Positions 21,040 to 31,760 of a stretch of 64,000 nucleotides of DNA are shown here, piece after piece (positions within the stretch are counted from its first letter, which is position 1; each line of letters opens with the position of its first letter). The translations under genes were made by a program, and so were the position numbers. The notes under the pieces were generated by a model. It had not been told where the DNA came from and made no database searches. It saw only the letters and a program-made list of their open reading frames with translations. The DNA comes from Conchocele bisecta (taxonomy: Eukaryota > Mollusca > Bivalvia > Lucinida > Thyasiridae), in the NCBI GenBank assembly GCA_029237695.1, contig CM055268.1:55389131-55453130 (forward strand), read 5' to 3'.

Positions 21040-22370
21040 GCTAGTTCCAATGCGCTGCTGGCTCTACAATGGACATTTGTACTTACAGTACAAAGTGAAT
21101 GTACAGCTGGCTAGTGCCAATGTACAGCTGGCTCTGCAATCGACATTCAAACTTGTATTGTCAGTTCAATCTGAATGTAGAGCTGTGTACTACCAATGTA
21201 CAGCTGGCTCTGTAATCGACATTCAAACTCGTATTGTCAGTTCAATCTGAATGTAGAGCTGGGTACTTCCAATGTACAGCTGGCTCTGCAATCGACATTC
21301 AAACTCGTATTGTCAGTTCAATCTGAATGTACAGCTGGGTACTTCCAATGTACAGCTGGCTCTACAATCGACATTCAAACATTTATTTTCGGTTCAATCT
21401 GAATGTAGAGCTGGGTACTTCCAACGTACAGCTGGCTCTGCAATCGACATTGAAACATGTATTTTCCGTTCAATTTGAATGTAGAACTGGGTATTCCCAA
21501 TGTACAGCTGGCTCTGCAATCGACATTCAAACATGTATATCTTCGGTTGAATCTGAATGTAGAGCTGGGTATTCCCAATGTACAGCTGGCTCTGCAATCG
21601 ACATCCAAACATGTATATCTTCTGTTCAATATGAATGTAGAGCTGGGTATTCCCAATGTACAGCTGGCTCTGCAATCGACATTCAAACTTGTAATGTCAG
21701 TTCAATCTGAATGTAGAGCTGGGTACTTCCAATGTACAGCTGGCTCTGCAATCGACATTCAAACATGTATTTTCCGTTGATTCTGAATGTAGAGCTGGGT
21801 ATTTCCAATGTACAGCTGGCTCTGCAATCGACACTCAAACTCGCATTTTCTGTTCAATATGAATGTAGAGCTGGGTACTTCCAATGTACAGCTGGCTCTG
21901 CAATCGACATTCAAACTCGCATTTTCTGTTCAATCTGAATGTAGAGCTGGGTACTTCCAATGTACAGCTGGCTCTGCAATCGACATTCAAACATGCATTT
22001 TCCGTTGATTCTGAATGTAGAGCTGGGTACTTCCAATGTACAGTTGGCTCTGCAATCGACATTCACACATATATTGTCGGTTCAATCTGAATGTAGAGCT
22101 GAGCATTCCCAATGTAGAGCTGGCTCTGCAATCGACATTCAAACATGTATTTTCTGTTGAATCTGAATGTAGAGCTGGGTATTTCCAATGTACAGCTGGC
22201 TCTGCAATCTACATTTAAATATATATTTTCCGTTGATTCTGAATGTTGAGCTGGGTATTTCCAATGTACAGCTGGCTCTGCAATCGACATCCAAACTCGC
22301 ATTTTCTGTTCAATCTGAATGTACAGCTGGTTACTTCGAATGTACAGTTGGCTGTGTAGTCGACATTTAA
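21040..22370 (+). repeat. 76-bp satellite array, family 2 (left arm)
   Basis: About 17 units. Each reads GAATGTAGAGCTGGGTACTT, then CCAATGTACAGCTGGCTCTG, then CAATCGACATTCAAAC and a variable AT-rich tail. ORFs in several frames arise only because the unit has few stops. The inverted copy is at 24045-25290 on the - strand. The unit is alignable with the 76-77-bp satellite at 39-62 kb. Confidence 0.85.
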
Positions 22371-23200
22371 ACAGGTGTGTTTGAATACAGTGTTGGGTAG
22401 TTTGAATACCGAGCTGGGTCTGAGATCGTTATTCAGTACTATGTTTTCTGTATATTCTGAATACAGAGCTGGCACGTATGAATAACGAGCTGGCTCTGAG
22501 ATCGTTATTCAGCTCTCGCGTGCCCTTTTTGCGGCAAAATGAACTGCCTTTTAGAGATAAAGCAGCATAAGTTGTTTAAAAGTCGTTTTTCAAAGTCGCG
22601 TCCAAGACTATGTCGGTCCCAGTCACCTGTGAAGCATCGGTGAAAAAATCATGCAAATCCGATAAAGAAAGTGGCATTCCATTTTTTTGGCGATAACTTC
22701 GTAATTAATGGGCCGATTTGCATGCAGTTTTCGGTATTCTGAATATTTATTTTGACAACGTTTGAATATAGAGCTGGGTAGTTTGAATAACGAGCTGGCT
22801 CTGAGATCGTTATTCAGAAAATTGTTTTAGTATAAGCCGAATACAGAGCTGGATAGTATGAATAACGAGCTGGCTCTGAGATCGTTATTCAGCTCTCGCG
22901 TGCCCTTTTTGCGGCAAAATGAACTGCCTTTTTCAGATAAAGCAGCCTAAGTTGCTTAAAAGTCGTTTTTCAAAGTCGCGTCCAAGGCTATGTCGGTCCC
23001 AGTCACCTGTGAAGCATCGGTAAAAAAATCATGCAAATCCGATAAAGAAAGTGGCATTCCATATTTTTGGCGATAACTTAGTAATTAATGGGCCGATTTG
23101 CATGCGGTTTTCGGTATTCTGAATATTTATTTTGTCAACGTTTGAATATAGAGCTGGGTAGTTTGAATAACGAACTGGCTCTGAGATCGTTATTCAGAAA
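22371..23200 (+). repeat. 380-bp tandem unit, family 3 (left arm)
   Basis: Two units (the motif AATAACGAGCTGGCTCTGAG starts at 22481 and 22861, period 380). Each has a satellite-like core, GAATACAGAGCTGG then GAATAACGAGCTGGCTC and GATCGTTATTC, joined to about 250 bp of unique DNA (CTCTCGCGTGCCCTTTTTGC to TTTGCATGC). The mirror copies occupy 23206-24040. Confidence 0.8.
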
Positions 23201-24044
23201 ATTGTTTGAATAACGATCTCAGAGCCAGCTCGTTATTCAAACTACCCAGCTCTATATTCAAACGTTGACAAAATAAATATTCAGAATACCGAAAACCGCA
23301 TGCAAATCGGCCCATTAATTACGAAGTTATCGCCAAAAAAATGGAATGCCACTTTCTTTATCGGATTTGCATGATTTTTTCACCGATGCTTCACAGGTGA
23401 CTGGGACCGACATAGCCTTGGACGCGACTTTGAAAAACGACTTTTAAACAACTTAGGCTGCTCTATCTGTAAAAGGCAGTTCATTTTGCCGCAAAAAGGG
23501 CACGCGAGAGCTGAATAACGATCTCAGAGCCAGCTCGTTATTCATACTATCCAGCTCTGTATTCGGCTTATACTAAAACAATTTTCTGAATAACGATCTC
23601 AGAGTCAGCTCGTTATTCAAACTACCCAGCTCTATATTCAAACGTTGTCAAAATAAATATTCAGAATACCGAAAACTGCATGCAAATCGGCCCAATTAAT
23701 TACGAAGTTATCGCCAAAAAAATAAAAAAATGAATGCCACTTTCTTTTTAACGGATTTGCATGATTTTTTCACCGATGCATTCACAGGTGACTGGGGGAC
23801 CGACATAGTCTTGGACGCGACTTTGAAAAAAAACGACTTTTAAACAACTTATGCTGCTTTATCTCTAAAAGGCAGTTCATTTTGCCGCAAAAAGGGCACG
23901 CGAGAGCTGAATAACGATCTCAGAGCCAGCTCGTTATTCATACGTGCCAGCTCTGTATTCAGAATATACAGAAAACATAGTACTGAATAACGATCTCAGA
24001 CCCAGCTCGGTATTCAAACTACCCAACACTGTATTCAAACACAC

Positions 24045-25290
24045 CTGTTTAAATGTCGACTACACAGCCAACTGTACATTCGAAGTAACCAGCTCTACAT
24101 CAGAATTGAACAGAAAAATGCGAGTTTGGATGTTCGATTGCGAGCCAGCTTGTACCTTTGGAAATACCAAGCTTACATTCGAATTCAACGGGAAAATACA
24201 TATTTAAATGTTCGATTGCCAGAGCCAGCTGTCATTGGGAAATTACCCAGCTTCTACATTCACATTCACCGGTTAAAATTGGTTTGAATGTCGATTGTAG
24301 AGGCCAGATTGTACATTGGATTTACCCAAGCTGTTTAACATTCAGAATTTGAACTGACAATTAACGAATTTGAATGTCCGATTGCAGAGCCAGTTACATT
24401 GGAAGTTACCAGCTTACATTCAGATTGAAATGAAAATACGTTTTGAATGTCGATTGCGAGCCAGCTGAATTGGAATTACCCAAGCTTGTACAATTCCAGA
24501 TTGAAACTGGACAATTAACGAAAAATTTTGAAATTGTGATTGCAGAGCAGGTGTACATTGGGAAGTTTCCAGCCTCTTAACATTCTGATTGGGGAACCCT
24601 GAACCAAATTAAAATAAGTTTCAAATGCGATTGGCAGAGCCCAGTGTACATTGGACAGTTACCCTTGGTCTTTAACAGTACCAGATTGACAGAAAATGCG
24701 AGTTTGAATGTCGATTGCAGAGGCCAGCTGTACATTGGGAATACCCAGCTCTACATTCAGATTCAACCGAAGATATACATGTTTGAATGTCGATTGCAGA
24801 GCCAGCTGTTACATTGGGAATACCCAGCTCTACATTCAAATTGAACGGAAAATACATGTTTCAATGTCGATTGCAGAGCCAGCTGTACATTGGAAGTACC
24901 CAGCTCTACATTCAGATTGAACCGAAAATAAATGTTTGAATGTCGATTGTAGAGCCAGCTGTACATTGGAAGTACCCAGCTGTACATTCAGATTGAACTG
25001 ACAATACGAGTTTGAATGTCGATTGCAGAGCCAGCTGTACATTGGAAGTACCCAGCTCTACATTCAGATTGAACTGACAATACGAGATTGAATGTCGATT
25101 GCAGAGCCAGCTGTACATTGGTAGTACACAGCTCTACATTCAGATTGAACTGACAATACAAGTTTGAATGTCGATTGCAGAGCCAGCTGTACATTGGCAC
25201 TAGCCAGCTGTATATTCACTTTGTACTGTAAGTACAAATGTCCATTGCAGAGCCAGCAGCGCATTGGAACTAGCCAGCTGTTCATTCAAG
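24045..25290 (-). repeat. 76-bp satellite array, family 2 (right arm)
   Basis: Inverse of 21040-22370. From 24710 to 25290 units are nearly identical to the left arm. From 24045 to 24700 they carry many single-base gains and losses and are hard to phase, which suggests a poor consensus in this stretch. Confidence 0.8.
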
Positions 25291-25409
25291 TTTTCTACAT
25301 ATCCTAACTTTACAGCTCAACATTCAACTCAACATTCGATTTGAATGTTGATTGTCGATCTACGATTGCAGTGCTAACTTCACACAGCCGTGTTGTTCAT
25401 CCAATGTCC

Positions 25410-25846
25410 ACGGAGCCCCGCAGGGGACGTAGAATTCTTTATTTTATTAATTCGTTCCATTTAGCAATTCGTTCCCACGAAATAACAATTCGTTCCCACG
25501 GGAACGAATTGTTAATTCGTGGGAACGAATTGTTATATCGTGGGAACGAATTGTTAATTCGAGGGAACCAATTGTTAAATTGAGGGAACGAATTGTCATT
25601 TCATGGGAATGAATTGTTAATTCGAGTGAACGAATTGTTATATCGTTAATTCGAGGGAACGAATTGTTAAATTGAGGGAACGAATTGTCATTTCATGGGA
25701 ATTAATTGTTAATTCGAGGGAACGAATTGCTATATCGTGGGAACGAATTGTTAATTCGAGGAAACGAATTGTTAAATTGAGGAAACGAATTGTTATTTCG
25801 TGGGAACGAAATAGTAAAAAAATCCATGCCCCCTGCGGGGCTCCGT
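25410..25846. mobile_element. Foldback element carrying a 20-21-bp minisatellite, family I
   Basis: Second copy of the element at 12239-12656, with CGGAGCCCCGCAGGGGACGT at the left and CCCCCTGCGGGGCTCCG at the right. Its GGGAACGAATTG units number about sixteen. It starts only 20 bp from the end of the large palindrome. Confidence 0.75.
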
Positions 25847-25935
25847 AAATGTCTGATTTAGTGTAGGTTATATTTCGTTATTGCATAAAATGAACCTTCG
25901 CATGGTAAGAACACATTGTATCTACTATCATAATA

Positions 25936-26003
25936 CGGTGAACATCTCTAAACCGGACACCCTGGGACGTCCCCAGGGTGTCCGGTTTAGAGAAGTTCTA
26001 CTG
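25936..26003. mobile_element. Pogo/Tc1-like MITE, family A
   Basis: A 68-bp hairpin with CTAAACCGGACACCCTGGGA arms. The flanks are TA on the left and TA after a one-base change on the right. Confidence 0.7.
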
Positions 26004-27618
26004 TTAATCAGTCATATCACCATTCTGAGACATAGCTGTGTGCTTTTCAATCATGAACATACATTATCATCTGAATTATCATCTGAACTAAATTACACAG
26101 ACACCCATCGCAACTTAGGGCAAAGATGTGTTCTTGGTGTCACTGTACACCTTTTGTTTTTGCTATAGAAAGCATGCTAAGTGATCACTACGGCTTCAAT
26201 GTACGTGCATGTTACTGTGTTTAACCTTTTCACCCATACGTAACCAATTCCAACGTCACAGAATGATTTTCAGACTAGTCCATTTATGTTAAACGGGTGT
26301 TTTTGGTCTAAAAATATGAAAATTACTTGCAAAAAGTGCAGATCCTGATGAGACGGCTTGTCACGAGCCGGCTTATCTGGATCTACACGTTCTGCCAATA
26401 CTACTATACCTGTGGTGTTGAAAGGGTTAATATGCAATATATAAAATATACCATGTGTGTTGATTTAATATATTAATTATACTCGTTGACTGATTTTATA
26501 AGAAACTCGGCTCTGCTTCGCTTCTTATGAAGCCATTAAACAATGTGTATGATCACGTGGTACTAACAACAACAACCAGTACTGAAACTTCCAGAATCCA
26601 TCTGATTCAAAGTACGTATTATTTTATGTTGTCCTTATTACGTAACGGATTTTGATTACGGCGCATCAAACGCGTCTTGTTTCGCTGCATTGTGTGGTCT
26701 CTGTACTTTGGCCCAAACTTCTGTCGTTTCTTCGCAAAAACGACAGAAGTCTGTGCCGAACTCACTGGACGACGAAATGCAGCTCATGAAGACGCGTTTT
26801 CTGCGCCATATTTCATCAAAATCCGTTTCATATTAAGGAAAATATCAAATAATACTTACTTTGGAGTGGGCAAGATTTCAACACTTTCAGCCACTGTTGT
26901 TGTTGTTATAACCACGTGATCATGAACCTTGGTAAACTCATTTAGCAAATATAATATTAAATCATCACTGATGTCATGATCCGCTATATAGCTCTGGTTG
27001 CAGCACGTTTTAATGGTTTAACTTGTTAGGTGTTGCTAACTGTATGATGATTTAACAATGCTGAATTAAACGTCTGCTGTTTATTGTTTTCTCAAGATTT
27101 CTCGTCAAAAACACGTTTTGGCAACACTTTAGAATCACTTCCAATGGAAATGATTCTAAGGTGCTGCCAAGCCATGTTTTTATTGAGAATAAAGACAATA
27201 TTAAACCACAGCAGACGACAATTTTAAGTTTTGTTTCCGCGTTCTAGTTGTTTATTACACATGGGCAGCTACATGCTTATGCCAACATTCACGAGACGGA
27301 TGCTGTATCATTACATTATACAGTGGAAACTCGTTACACCGACACCAAGACAACAGCTGTGACCTTATTTTTGATGGATTTCTGGGTGGTTTATCCCAGA
27401 TAACAATGCATGGTCATGATTGCCAAGCGCACATATATGTCTCAGCATGGTCATCTGCCTGATTAACATTGGAACATCTCTAAATCGGAATATAATATAA
27501 TATACAGTGGACACCCTGTAAATCGCTGTGGGTTTCTTTGTCACTTATCTCCGATGGTACAATGTTCATGATCGTTAAGCATAAACACGTGTCTTGGGGC
27601 GGTCATATGCCTGATTTA
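26004..27618. other. Intron sequence with MITE E and a GGAAAT hairpin
   Basis: No gene. Contains a family E MITE at 26549-26925 (CACGTG ends; internal TCTGTCGTTTCTTCGCAAAAACGACAGAAG-type hairpin), the AGAATCACTTCC/GGAAATGATTCT hairpin at about 27105-27185, a family L fragment at 26340-26400, and a single family A arm at about 27475-27490. Confidence 0.55.
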
Positions 27619-27687
27619 CAGTGGAACCTCTCTAAACCGAACACCATGGAGACCTCACAGGGTGTCCGGTTTAGAGAGGTTCCACTC
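27619..27687. mobile_element. Pogo/Tc1-like MITE, family A
   Basis: A hairpin copy with TA on both sides. The centre is ACCATGGAGACCTCACAGGG. Confidence 0.7.
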
Positions 27688-28070
27688 TACGTGTTCGTTA
27701 TCCATTAAACAGTAGAATGTCATTTGTTGTCAGTGTGTGGTAGTGTTTTATCGAGTGAACAAACAAGTTGTAGTTTCACCAACGAAACGAAAATGCTCCC
27801 GTGAAAAGACATGATGAGGTCATTCGCCTGTTGTATATGGTCATACATTGGTACAATATGGCTTATCTGGGCTGTTCGGTTTATCTTTGGTATTCACTTG
27901 CCATGTTACTCGATGATAATAAATAGATCACCCACGCACGATCAGGAAATCGTTAAGTGTGTCGAGGCCGCTGGCAGAAAGTGATTTATAATGATCAGAA
28001 GACAGACGTGTGTCCATTAACAGTGCGCCCGTCCATCCGTGTGTCCGCCCGAATATACGATAATGTGTTA

Positions 28071-28139
28071 CAGTGGAACCTCTCTAAACCGGACACGCTG
28101 GGAGGTACGCATGGTGTCCGGTTTAGAGAGGTACCACTG
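28071..28139. mobile_element. Pogo/Tc1-like MITE, family A
   Basis: A hairpin copy with TA flanks. The centre is GCTGGGAGGTACGCATGG. Confidence 0.7.
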
Positions 28140-28736
28140 TAAACGGGCATATGACTACTTCAAGACACGCGTGGCTGCTTTGTGATCATGAACAGGCCGT
28201 GATTATCATTGGAGATAAATGGCAATGAAACATACCAAAATTAAACACCATTCACTTTTCTCCATGTCCGGTTTAGAGGGGTTCCACTGTACATACTTAT
28301 CTTCTATCTCCCCGCAAACATTGCTCCCATTGACTAGAACGATCCTACATGTATGCTTTGTTGTCCACATTCGTACTATAGTTTCGAAAACTAACTCTTG
28401 CAATCTTAGTTCCTACGCGATTCCTAGCTTTGCCCGTTGAACGCGGCATCAAAAGACACTAACGTGATATTCGCTATTTAGTTTCCATCTCGTCATCCCG
28501 GTAATTCACTGGAAGTCATAAATTAAATATCATCAAAGTAATCGTGAGATTTCATGATTATAATGCATGTTTTGTTTCTCGATGCATGAATTTGCAACTC
28601 CTAGATTAAATATAACACACAGTCGAACCTCTCTAAACCGGACACCATGAAACCACCTGTCATCTTTGTTTTATGAGTTTCTTGGTCATTTATATCAGGT
28701 GATCATGTCTGTTAGTGATCGCATAGCACACACGTA

Positions 28737-28836
28737 CAGTGGGGTCAGCGTGTAAGTGCACACACGAACGAACACGACAGGTTGGTTCCAACCTGTCGTG
28801 TTCGTTCGTGTGTGCACTTACACGCTGACCCCACTG
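28737..28836. mobile_element. Palindromic MITE, family B
   Basis: A 100-bp perfect palindrome, CAGTGGGGTCAGCGTG to its complement, with TA flanks. The copy at 29975-30074 appears identical. Confidence 0.8.
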
Positions 28837-28867
28837 TATGATTCGGAATGATCATATGCCTGATTTA

Positions 28868-28936
28868 CAGTGAAACCTCTCTAAGCCGGACACCCTGGGG
28901 ATCTCCAAGGGTGTCAGGTTTACAGGGGTTTCACTG
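28868..28936. mobile_element. Pogo/Tc1-like MITE, family A
   Basis: A hairpin copy with slightly diverged arms (AAGCCGGACACC versus GGTGTCAGGTT), flanked by TA. Confidence 0.7.
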
Positions 28937-29304
28937 TAATATAATTGGACTTGTCATATGTAATGAGGCATCTTGCAGATTCATAATCCTGTGGTATAAA
29001 TTAGGGTTATGCCACGTGTTGCTGATAGAGCGTCTAATCTACTATCCCACTATGCTACATGTATGGAATTATTAGTTTGTTAAAAAAAAAAAAAAGCGTT
29101 TCAGAAATAGGTGTGAAAATAAATGTTACTTTGTGGTGTAGAAACTCATTAACATGCGCATAGGTACATTGTAGGCGGAAATTGTTTTCATTGATAGCGA
29201 TTACATTGCCAATGCCCAATGCAACTACAATTTAAGACCATGCCGTTATTTTTCTCAGTTAGGCGTCCACACAAGTGGCCAAACCCTACATGTACGTATC
29301 CGGC

Positions 29305-29412
29305 AAAAACAAACAAGGTCTTAATAAAAACGAATGTAAATTTATGTTAAAAACTTCCTCAACTCTTTGCATAGTGCAAAGGGTTGAGGAAGTTTTTAGC
29401 ATAAATTTAAAA
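29305..29412. repeat. Palindrome with TTCCTCAACTCTTTGC arms
   Basis: AAATTTATGTTAAAAACTTC and the complementary AAGTTTTTAGCATAAATTT flank a perfect GCATAGTGC centre at about 29368-29378. Confidence 0.65.
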
Positions 29413-29974
29413 TTTCCGCCAACAAATTTAGAAAAAATAAGAAGAAAATACTCGAATTAAACATAGTAAGTGTAAATTCAAGAACGGATATAAAACGTGC
29501 ACACGTCCCCAATCAGTTTTCATATTACTTCACCAGTAAATAGTGTCAAATAGCATACAGATTTTGCTTGTTTTTTTTTAAAAAACCACTCTCAAAACCT
29601 ACCCGCATGCGGACGCTTAACAGAGAAAGAACTGTGTACGGACTAACTTTGTAGCTGACTGACACATACCGAATACTGTAATTATTTCCGGGAACATAAC
29701 TACAACATACGTACAGGCCGTCTGAATAACGAAATAACGAAAATGTGATGGAAATACACGAGAGCATTGAATCATTAGCGTGTACATGCTATTTTATACA
29801 GGGAAATGTATTAGCTTGCATTATAGATATTCATTTACATCGGATTTGTTTAGTTGTCATAGCAACGGTTTGGCGTATTGCATGTGAGCAACGCCTACGG
29901 TTGGTTGTCGTGATAACGTGACGTTGGTTTATCAAATGCAGGGCTGCTCTTTGCAGTCGGATAGATTACATGTA

Positions 29975-30074
29975 CAGTGGGGTCAGCGTGTAAGTGCACA
30001 CACGAACGAACACGACAGGTTGGTTCCAACCTGTCGTGTTCGTTCGTGTGTGCACTTACACGCTGACCCCACTG
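29975..30074. mobile_element. Palindromic MITE, family B
   Basis: A 100-bp perfect palindrome with TA flanks. It is immediately followed at 30095-30132 by a half copy of family A, so one element may have landed beside the other. Confidence 0.8.
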
Positions 30075-30220
30075 TACGATCAGACTGGACTGGGGACCTG
30101 CAAGGGTGTCCGGTTTGGAGAGGATCCACTGTACTTGTATGAAGGGGTCAGTGGTAGAATGGGGGATAACTCAGTAAGATTGTTAGTATCCGTCTTTCAC
30201 TGACCCTTTCATACATGTGC

Positions 30221-30466
30221 TGCGGGCCGTTTCACTAAACTTCGTAAGACTAAAATGTTCGTAAGTGCAAATTTAGAATCGTCTGGAAATGTCAATTGAT
30301 GAATTTACATTTATTGAGCATAGGCCGCATATGCTGCCTATGCTCAGTAAATGTAAATCCAATAATTGTTTACAAGAAAACAGTGTTAATTTGAAATTTA
30401 CATACTATCATAAGTTTGCGCTTACAAACATTTTAGTCGTACGAAGTTTAGTGAAACGGCCCCCTG
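30221..30466. mobile_element. Palindromic MITE, family D
   Basis: Ends GCGGGCCGTTTCACTAAAC and TTAGTGAAACGGCCCC. The core hairpin TTGAGCATAGGCCGCATATG differs from its partner by two bases. Confidence 0.7.
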
Positions 30467-30904
30467 CATCGCACTAACTCGTGTTTTAGAAGAACCATAT
30501 TTGTGACTGTATGAGAGGCAAAACTGGCAGACCGACTAGTTAATCACAACTTCCGTTTTTAACCCTTGCATCCCTAAATAATTGGAATGGACATGCCATG
30601 TTCATTTTCCGACCAATCCAATCGTTACAAAATGATTTTCAGACTAGTGCATTTATAAAAAGTGTGTATTGCTTTAAAAAAAATGAAAATTACGTGCAGA
30701 AAGTGCAGATACTGATCGCTACGAGCCGACTCACAGGATCTACACTGTTTGCAGACACCAATACACTACAAAATGTTTGTTTGTTTATTGTTAACAGCCT
30801 GTCAACAGCTAAGGTCATTTAAGGCCGGGCAAACAGGTTCGATCCCGTTTTAACCTACTGCATTAGGGGGGAAATCCCAAAATCAGAACGGAATATTTAC
30901 ATCG

Positions 30905-31198
30905 TGCCGCATATGAATTTCATGTGTTTTTCATATGAATTTCATATGTAAATTTGATATGCAAATAATATAAAGTGAGCCAATATACAATTCATATGCA
31001 AAATCTTCATATGCATTTCATATGCAAGTCATATGAATTTCATAATATGGAAATCATAATAATTTTATATGAAGACCCATGTACATTGCTTTTAAATCTA
31101 TAAAATGTTCATATGAATTTCATACGCAATTCAAATGTTTTTCATATGCTTTACATATGAACAGCATATGTATTTATTTCATATGAATTGCATATGTA
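30905..31198. repeat. CATATG-rich low-complexity tract
   Basis: Some twenty overlapping strings of the type CATATGAATTTCATATG, TTCATATGCA and ATGAATTTCAT. It ends about 80 bp before the last GPCR exon. It has no coding sense and many self-complementary pieces. Confidence 0.7.
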
Positions 31199-31277
31199 GC
31201 ACATTTTGCTGTGTAGAGAGGTACGTATACTTGAAAGTGTTAAAGCCATACTGTATATATGTTGACTATATTTTCAG

Positions 31278-31477
31278 ATAAATTTCGCAAAGAATTCAAG
31301 ATCGCCGTCTTTTTGTGCTTTCGGTGTGGCCGGCGAGCGAAACCGTGTCGACAGGACATATACCGTATGACGTACAGTTCTAAATTCTACAGCCATTATA
31401 ACAACCGGTCAAACTATTGCACCACCGACCACTGCGCAGTTTCCAACATGAAGAGCCACAGCTCCACGGACACATAG
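31278..31477 (+). CDS. Last GPCR exon: helix 8 and cytoplasmic tail
   Basis: The acceptor TATATTTTCAG ends at 31277 and the stop TAG is at 31475-31477. Its first two bases (AT) complete an Asp codon with the G of exon 15080-15192. It encodes helix 8 (DKFRKEFKIAVF), two cysteines (CFRC) suited to palmitoylation, a basic stretch (GRRAKPCRQ), and a tail ending in Ser/Thr residues (SHSSTDT) that could be kinase sites. With the other two exons this gives the TM6-to-C-terminus part of a class A neuropeptide receptor (orexin/allatotropin-like as best guess). Confidence 0.85.
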
Positions 31478-31760
31478 GGGTGTTTCACAGCGGAGTAATT
31501 CTCAACTGTAAATCTAGAAAACCTCAGTGCATTTATTTGTATGTCCCCCGAAACAAATGTTCGGGGTACATTTAGTTGCCACCCTTGTTGTCTGTTCGTC
31601 TGGCAGGGCACACATTCGGGTAGTCGCGAACAGCAACTCTTGCAATCTACTCCCGTACCGTCCGTGGCTACGGACGGTATGGGAATAGATTGCAAGAGTT
31701 ACTGTTCGCAACTAACTTTCGGGGAGTAAATCAAAATAAAGTAATGCAACTTATTCCGTA
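31478..31760 (+). other. Probable GPCR 3' UTR with AATAAA
   Basis: Follows the stop codon. It contains a family H hairpin (31622-31713) and an AATAAA at 31735-31740, the first canonical poly(A) signal after the stop. The UTR end is inferred. Confidence 0.5.
31622..31713. repeat. Palindromic MITE, family H
   Basis: AGTTGCGAACAGTAACTCTT-type arms meeting at CCGTCCGTGGCTACGGACGG. It lies within the probable GPCR 3' UTR, so the mRNA could form a long hairpin. Confidence 0.7.

Larger units (their letters stand above)
20924..25390. repeat. 4.47-kb palindrome built of satellite arrays
   Basis: The left end CGGCTGTGTGAAGTTAGCAC and right end GTGCTAACTTCACACAGCCG are exact complements. The arms (about 2.28 and 2.18 kb) meet near 23200. 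From outside inward each arm has about 60 bp of unique end, a 76-bp tandem array (left 21040-22370, right 24045-25290), then two 380-bp units. The right arm between about 23690 and 24700 is full of small indels, while the rest pairs closely with the left arm. It is either a mobile foldback element or, in part, an assembly product of fold-back reads. Confidence 0.8.

Noticed and set aside
21327..22302. ORFs of 60-127 codons across the 76-bp satellite at 21-25 kb
   Set aside because: The same repeat effect as above; mirror-image frames appear in the inverted arm.
20924..25390. CRISPR-like array (regular repeats with variable spacers)
   Set aside because: Units are contiguous satellites in animal DNA with variable positions spread through the unit; there are no cas genes and no spacer/repeat division.
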